From an uncultured delta proteobacterium (GTDB lineage: Bacteria; UBA10199; GCA-002796325; 1-14-0-20-49-13): 13,168 nt of DNA. A program made the translations under genes and the position numbers. The notes under the pieces were generated by a model, which had not been told where the DNA came from, ran no database searches, and was given only the letters and a program-made list of their open reading frames with translations. Each line of letters opens with the position of its first letter. Positions within the stretch are counted from its first letter, which is position 1. This document shows, piece after piece, positions 11,742-13,168 of this stretch. The DNA is taken from NCBI GenBank assembly GCA_903868375.1, contig CAIPVD010000134.1, forward strand, positions 1 through 13,168. Direction: 5' to 3'.

Positions 11742-13168
11742 CTAATCTTTAACTCTCCTCGAATCCCAGAACATATAAGCGCAGAGGAGTATTATCATTG
11801 TAAGTGCCAGCCAGTTGCCCCAGTAACCGTCGTTCGCGAAATCCGGAAGTATCGATATGCCTCTGTCTTTTTCTATCCACTGAATAAGCGCTGCGATAAC
11901 TCCGACGATGGCTCCGCCCGCCACAAGTCCGCTCGATACAAGCGTTCCTCGTTCATTGTACTGCGCGGCGCGTTTTTCATTCTTACCCGCGCTTCTGGTG
12001 ACCAACCAACCTACCGTTGCGCCTACAAGAAGCGGGAAGTTGACTTCGAACGGCAGGTACATGCCGAGCGCAAACGCAAGAGGTGAAACGCCGATCAGGT
12101 TCATTGTAAATGCGATAAGTGCGCCGACCGCATATAGGAACCACGGTGCGCCGGTCGACATGATGCTGCCTATAACAGCTGCCATTGCGTTCGCCTGCGG
12201 TGCAGGTAGCGGATGAGCGTGGCCTTGCGAAGTAAAACCATAGACCTTGGCAAGGAGAACGATGACCGCAGCGGTTACAAGTGAAGCAATGACCGAGCCA
12301 AATACGTTAGCATATTGGATCTTGCTAGGCGTTGCGCCGACCCAATACGATATCTTCATTTGAGTAATAAGCGAGCCCGACATCGAAAGCGCAACGCAAA
12401 CTACGCCTCCGACCAAGAGCGTTGCGACCATTCCTTCCTGGCCGACAAGCCCCGCCTTCGCCATGACAAGCGTTGTGATAAGAAGCGTTAGCATCGTCAT
12501 CCCTGATATTGGCGTCATGCTGATCGTTGCTATCGCATAGGCAGAAACGCTGTTGAACAAAAATGCCAGTAGGAACGTGGATGCAAGTCCTATCAATGCC
12601 AGCACGAATGGATTGGCCTGGCCGGCAAGAACGGAATACCTGAAGTAGAGCCATATCGCGACAAGTACGGCGATAAGTATCGCCAGTACCAGTTTCATCG
12701 GAATATCTTTATCGGTCCTCTCTTTCAGCGAACCGTCTGCAGAATTCTTATGGGAACGAAATAGTTCCTGCAGGCCTTCGATCGTCGATTTGTAGATGAT
12801 CGGCGAGAACTTGATAATGGAAACAATGCCGGCCATGAAGATGCCGCCTATACCTATCATCCTCGAATATTTTGAATAGATAGCTCCTGCTGACATCGCC
12901 GCGAACGTTGTTCCTCCACCCATGTCGCCAAAATAGGCGATGATGGGAACTAATACCAAAGTGGAGAGTATGCCGCCGGCCGCCATGATCGAGGCAAATC
13001 TAATACCTACGATGTAACCCATTGCCGTTATGGCAGCACTGCAGTTGTTCGTGAATACCGCTTTGAATTTTGTGGTGAGTTCCGATAGTGCGGGTATCTT
13101 TTCCGTTGTAAAGGTTTCGTTCCATGCGTGAAGTGTTCCGCCAAAGAAGTCGTACACCGCGCCGATCA
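11742..13168 (-). CDS. OPT-family oligopeptide transporter, C-terminal part, cut by window edge
   Basis: About 475 residues of a polytopic membrane protein; the frame stays open to the right edge (ending ...IGAVYDFFGG), so the N-terminus is missing. Long hydrophobic segments alternate with short loops through the whole length. The stretches FTNNCSAAITAMGYIVGIRFASIMAAGG and YFGDMGGGTTFAAMSAGAIYSKYSRMIGIGG, then ISMTPISGMT and PPYLPFEVN-like ALGMYLPFEVNFPLLVGA, are characteristic of bacterial OPT proteins. The family imports oligopeptides, or metal chelates in some cases, by proton symport. The protein ends with a helix and a short basic tail (WDSRRVKD). The PflX-like gene follows 2 nt later. 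A GTG at 13155-13157 could be misread as the start, but homologues have a long segment before this point. Confidence 0.9.
   Translation of the reverse strand, partial: IGAVYDFFGGTLHAWNETFTTEKIPALSELTTKFKAVFTNNCSAAITAMGYIVGIRFASIMAAGGILSTLVLVPIIAYFGDMGGGTTFAAMSAGAIYSKYSRMIGIGGIFMAGIVSIIKFSPIIYKSTIEGLQELFRSHKNSADGSLKERTDKDIPMKLVLAILIAVLVAIWLYFRYSVLAGQANPFVLALIGLASTFLLAFLFNSVSAYAIATISMTPISGMTMLTLLITTLVMAKAGLVGQEGMVATLLVGGVVCVALSMSGSLITQMKISYWVGATPSKIQYANVFGSVIASLVTAAVIVLLAKVYGFTSQGHAHPLPAPQANAMAAVIGSIMSTGAPWFLYAVGALIAFTMNLIGVSPLAFALGMYLPFEVNFPLLVGATVGWLVTRSAGKNEKRAAQYNERGTLVSSGLVAGGAIVGVIAALIQWIEKDRGISILPDFANDGYWGNWLALTMIILLCAYMFWDSRRVKD

Noticed and set aside
13155..13157. GTG as the true start of the OPT transporter
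   Set aside because: The frame is open to the window edge and OPT proteins have a further N-terminal portion, so the gene is cut, not short.

Overview
The window looks like chromosomal DNA of a Gram-negative-type bacterium of moderate GC content. A paired DUF507 module, a groES gene under a CIRCE operator, a sigma-54-dependent response regulator with its own sigma-54 promoter and an OPT-family transporter would all suit a deltaproteobacterium-like or related uncultured lineage. This placement is inference from gene content; there is no rRNA or tRNA to test it.

Left part (1-4049). The 5' end of groES runs off the left edge on the minus strand, behind a sigma-70-type promoter and a near-perfect CIRCE element (HrcA operator). 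Upstream on the same strand is a tight three-gene run: two DUF507 paralogues, then an OsmC-like protein. Divergent from it are a small SET-domain protein and D-alanine--D-alanine ligase (ddl). Converging on ddl is a DUF1343/NamZ-type exo-N-acetylmuramidase without a signal peptide. Its coding sequence carries an in-frame array of 7-bp repeats.

Centre (4153-9180). This is the most interesting part. A plus-strand cassette starts from a promoter with an ATGCA-rich inverted-repeat block just downstream. It encodes a radical SAM/SPASM enzyme, an overlapping HExxPGHH metallopeptidase (DUF885-like motif) and a 15-codon ORF with the consensus Shine-Dalgarno AGGAGG. After these come an imperfect palindromic repeat, an MFS exporter and an M20 (PepT-like) peptidase. 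The layout resembles a ribosomally made, post-translationally modified peptide pathway: tiny precursor (MKKIAVRPYYVMLGS), SPASM maturase, leader or release protease, exporter and a finishing or salvage peptidase. A PQQ/mycofactocin-like small product made from the Tyr-Tyr core is one possibility. The individual enzyme families are well supported; the precursor and the pathway are inference.

Right part (9177-13168). Converging on the M20 gene, with stop codons overlapping, is an NtrC-family response regulator (receiver, AAA+, Fis HTH). A match to the sigma-54 promoter (GG-N10-GC) lies just upstream, with a cluster of three ATGCAT palindromes about 150-175 bp upstream of the predicted start, where enhancer sites are expected. 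Similar ATGCA repeats lie at the cassette promoter, which raises the unproven possibility that this regulator controls the cassette. Last is a two-gene minus-strand unit: an OPT-family oligopeptide transporter, cut by the right edge, followed 2 nt later by a PflX-like radical SAM protein.

There are no tRNA, rRNA, CRISPR or insertion-sequence features visible, and no gene-free gap longer than 300 bases.
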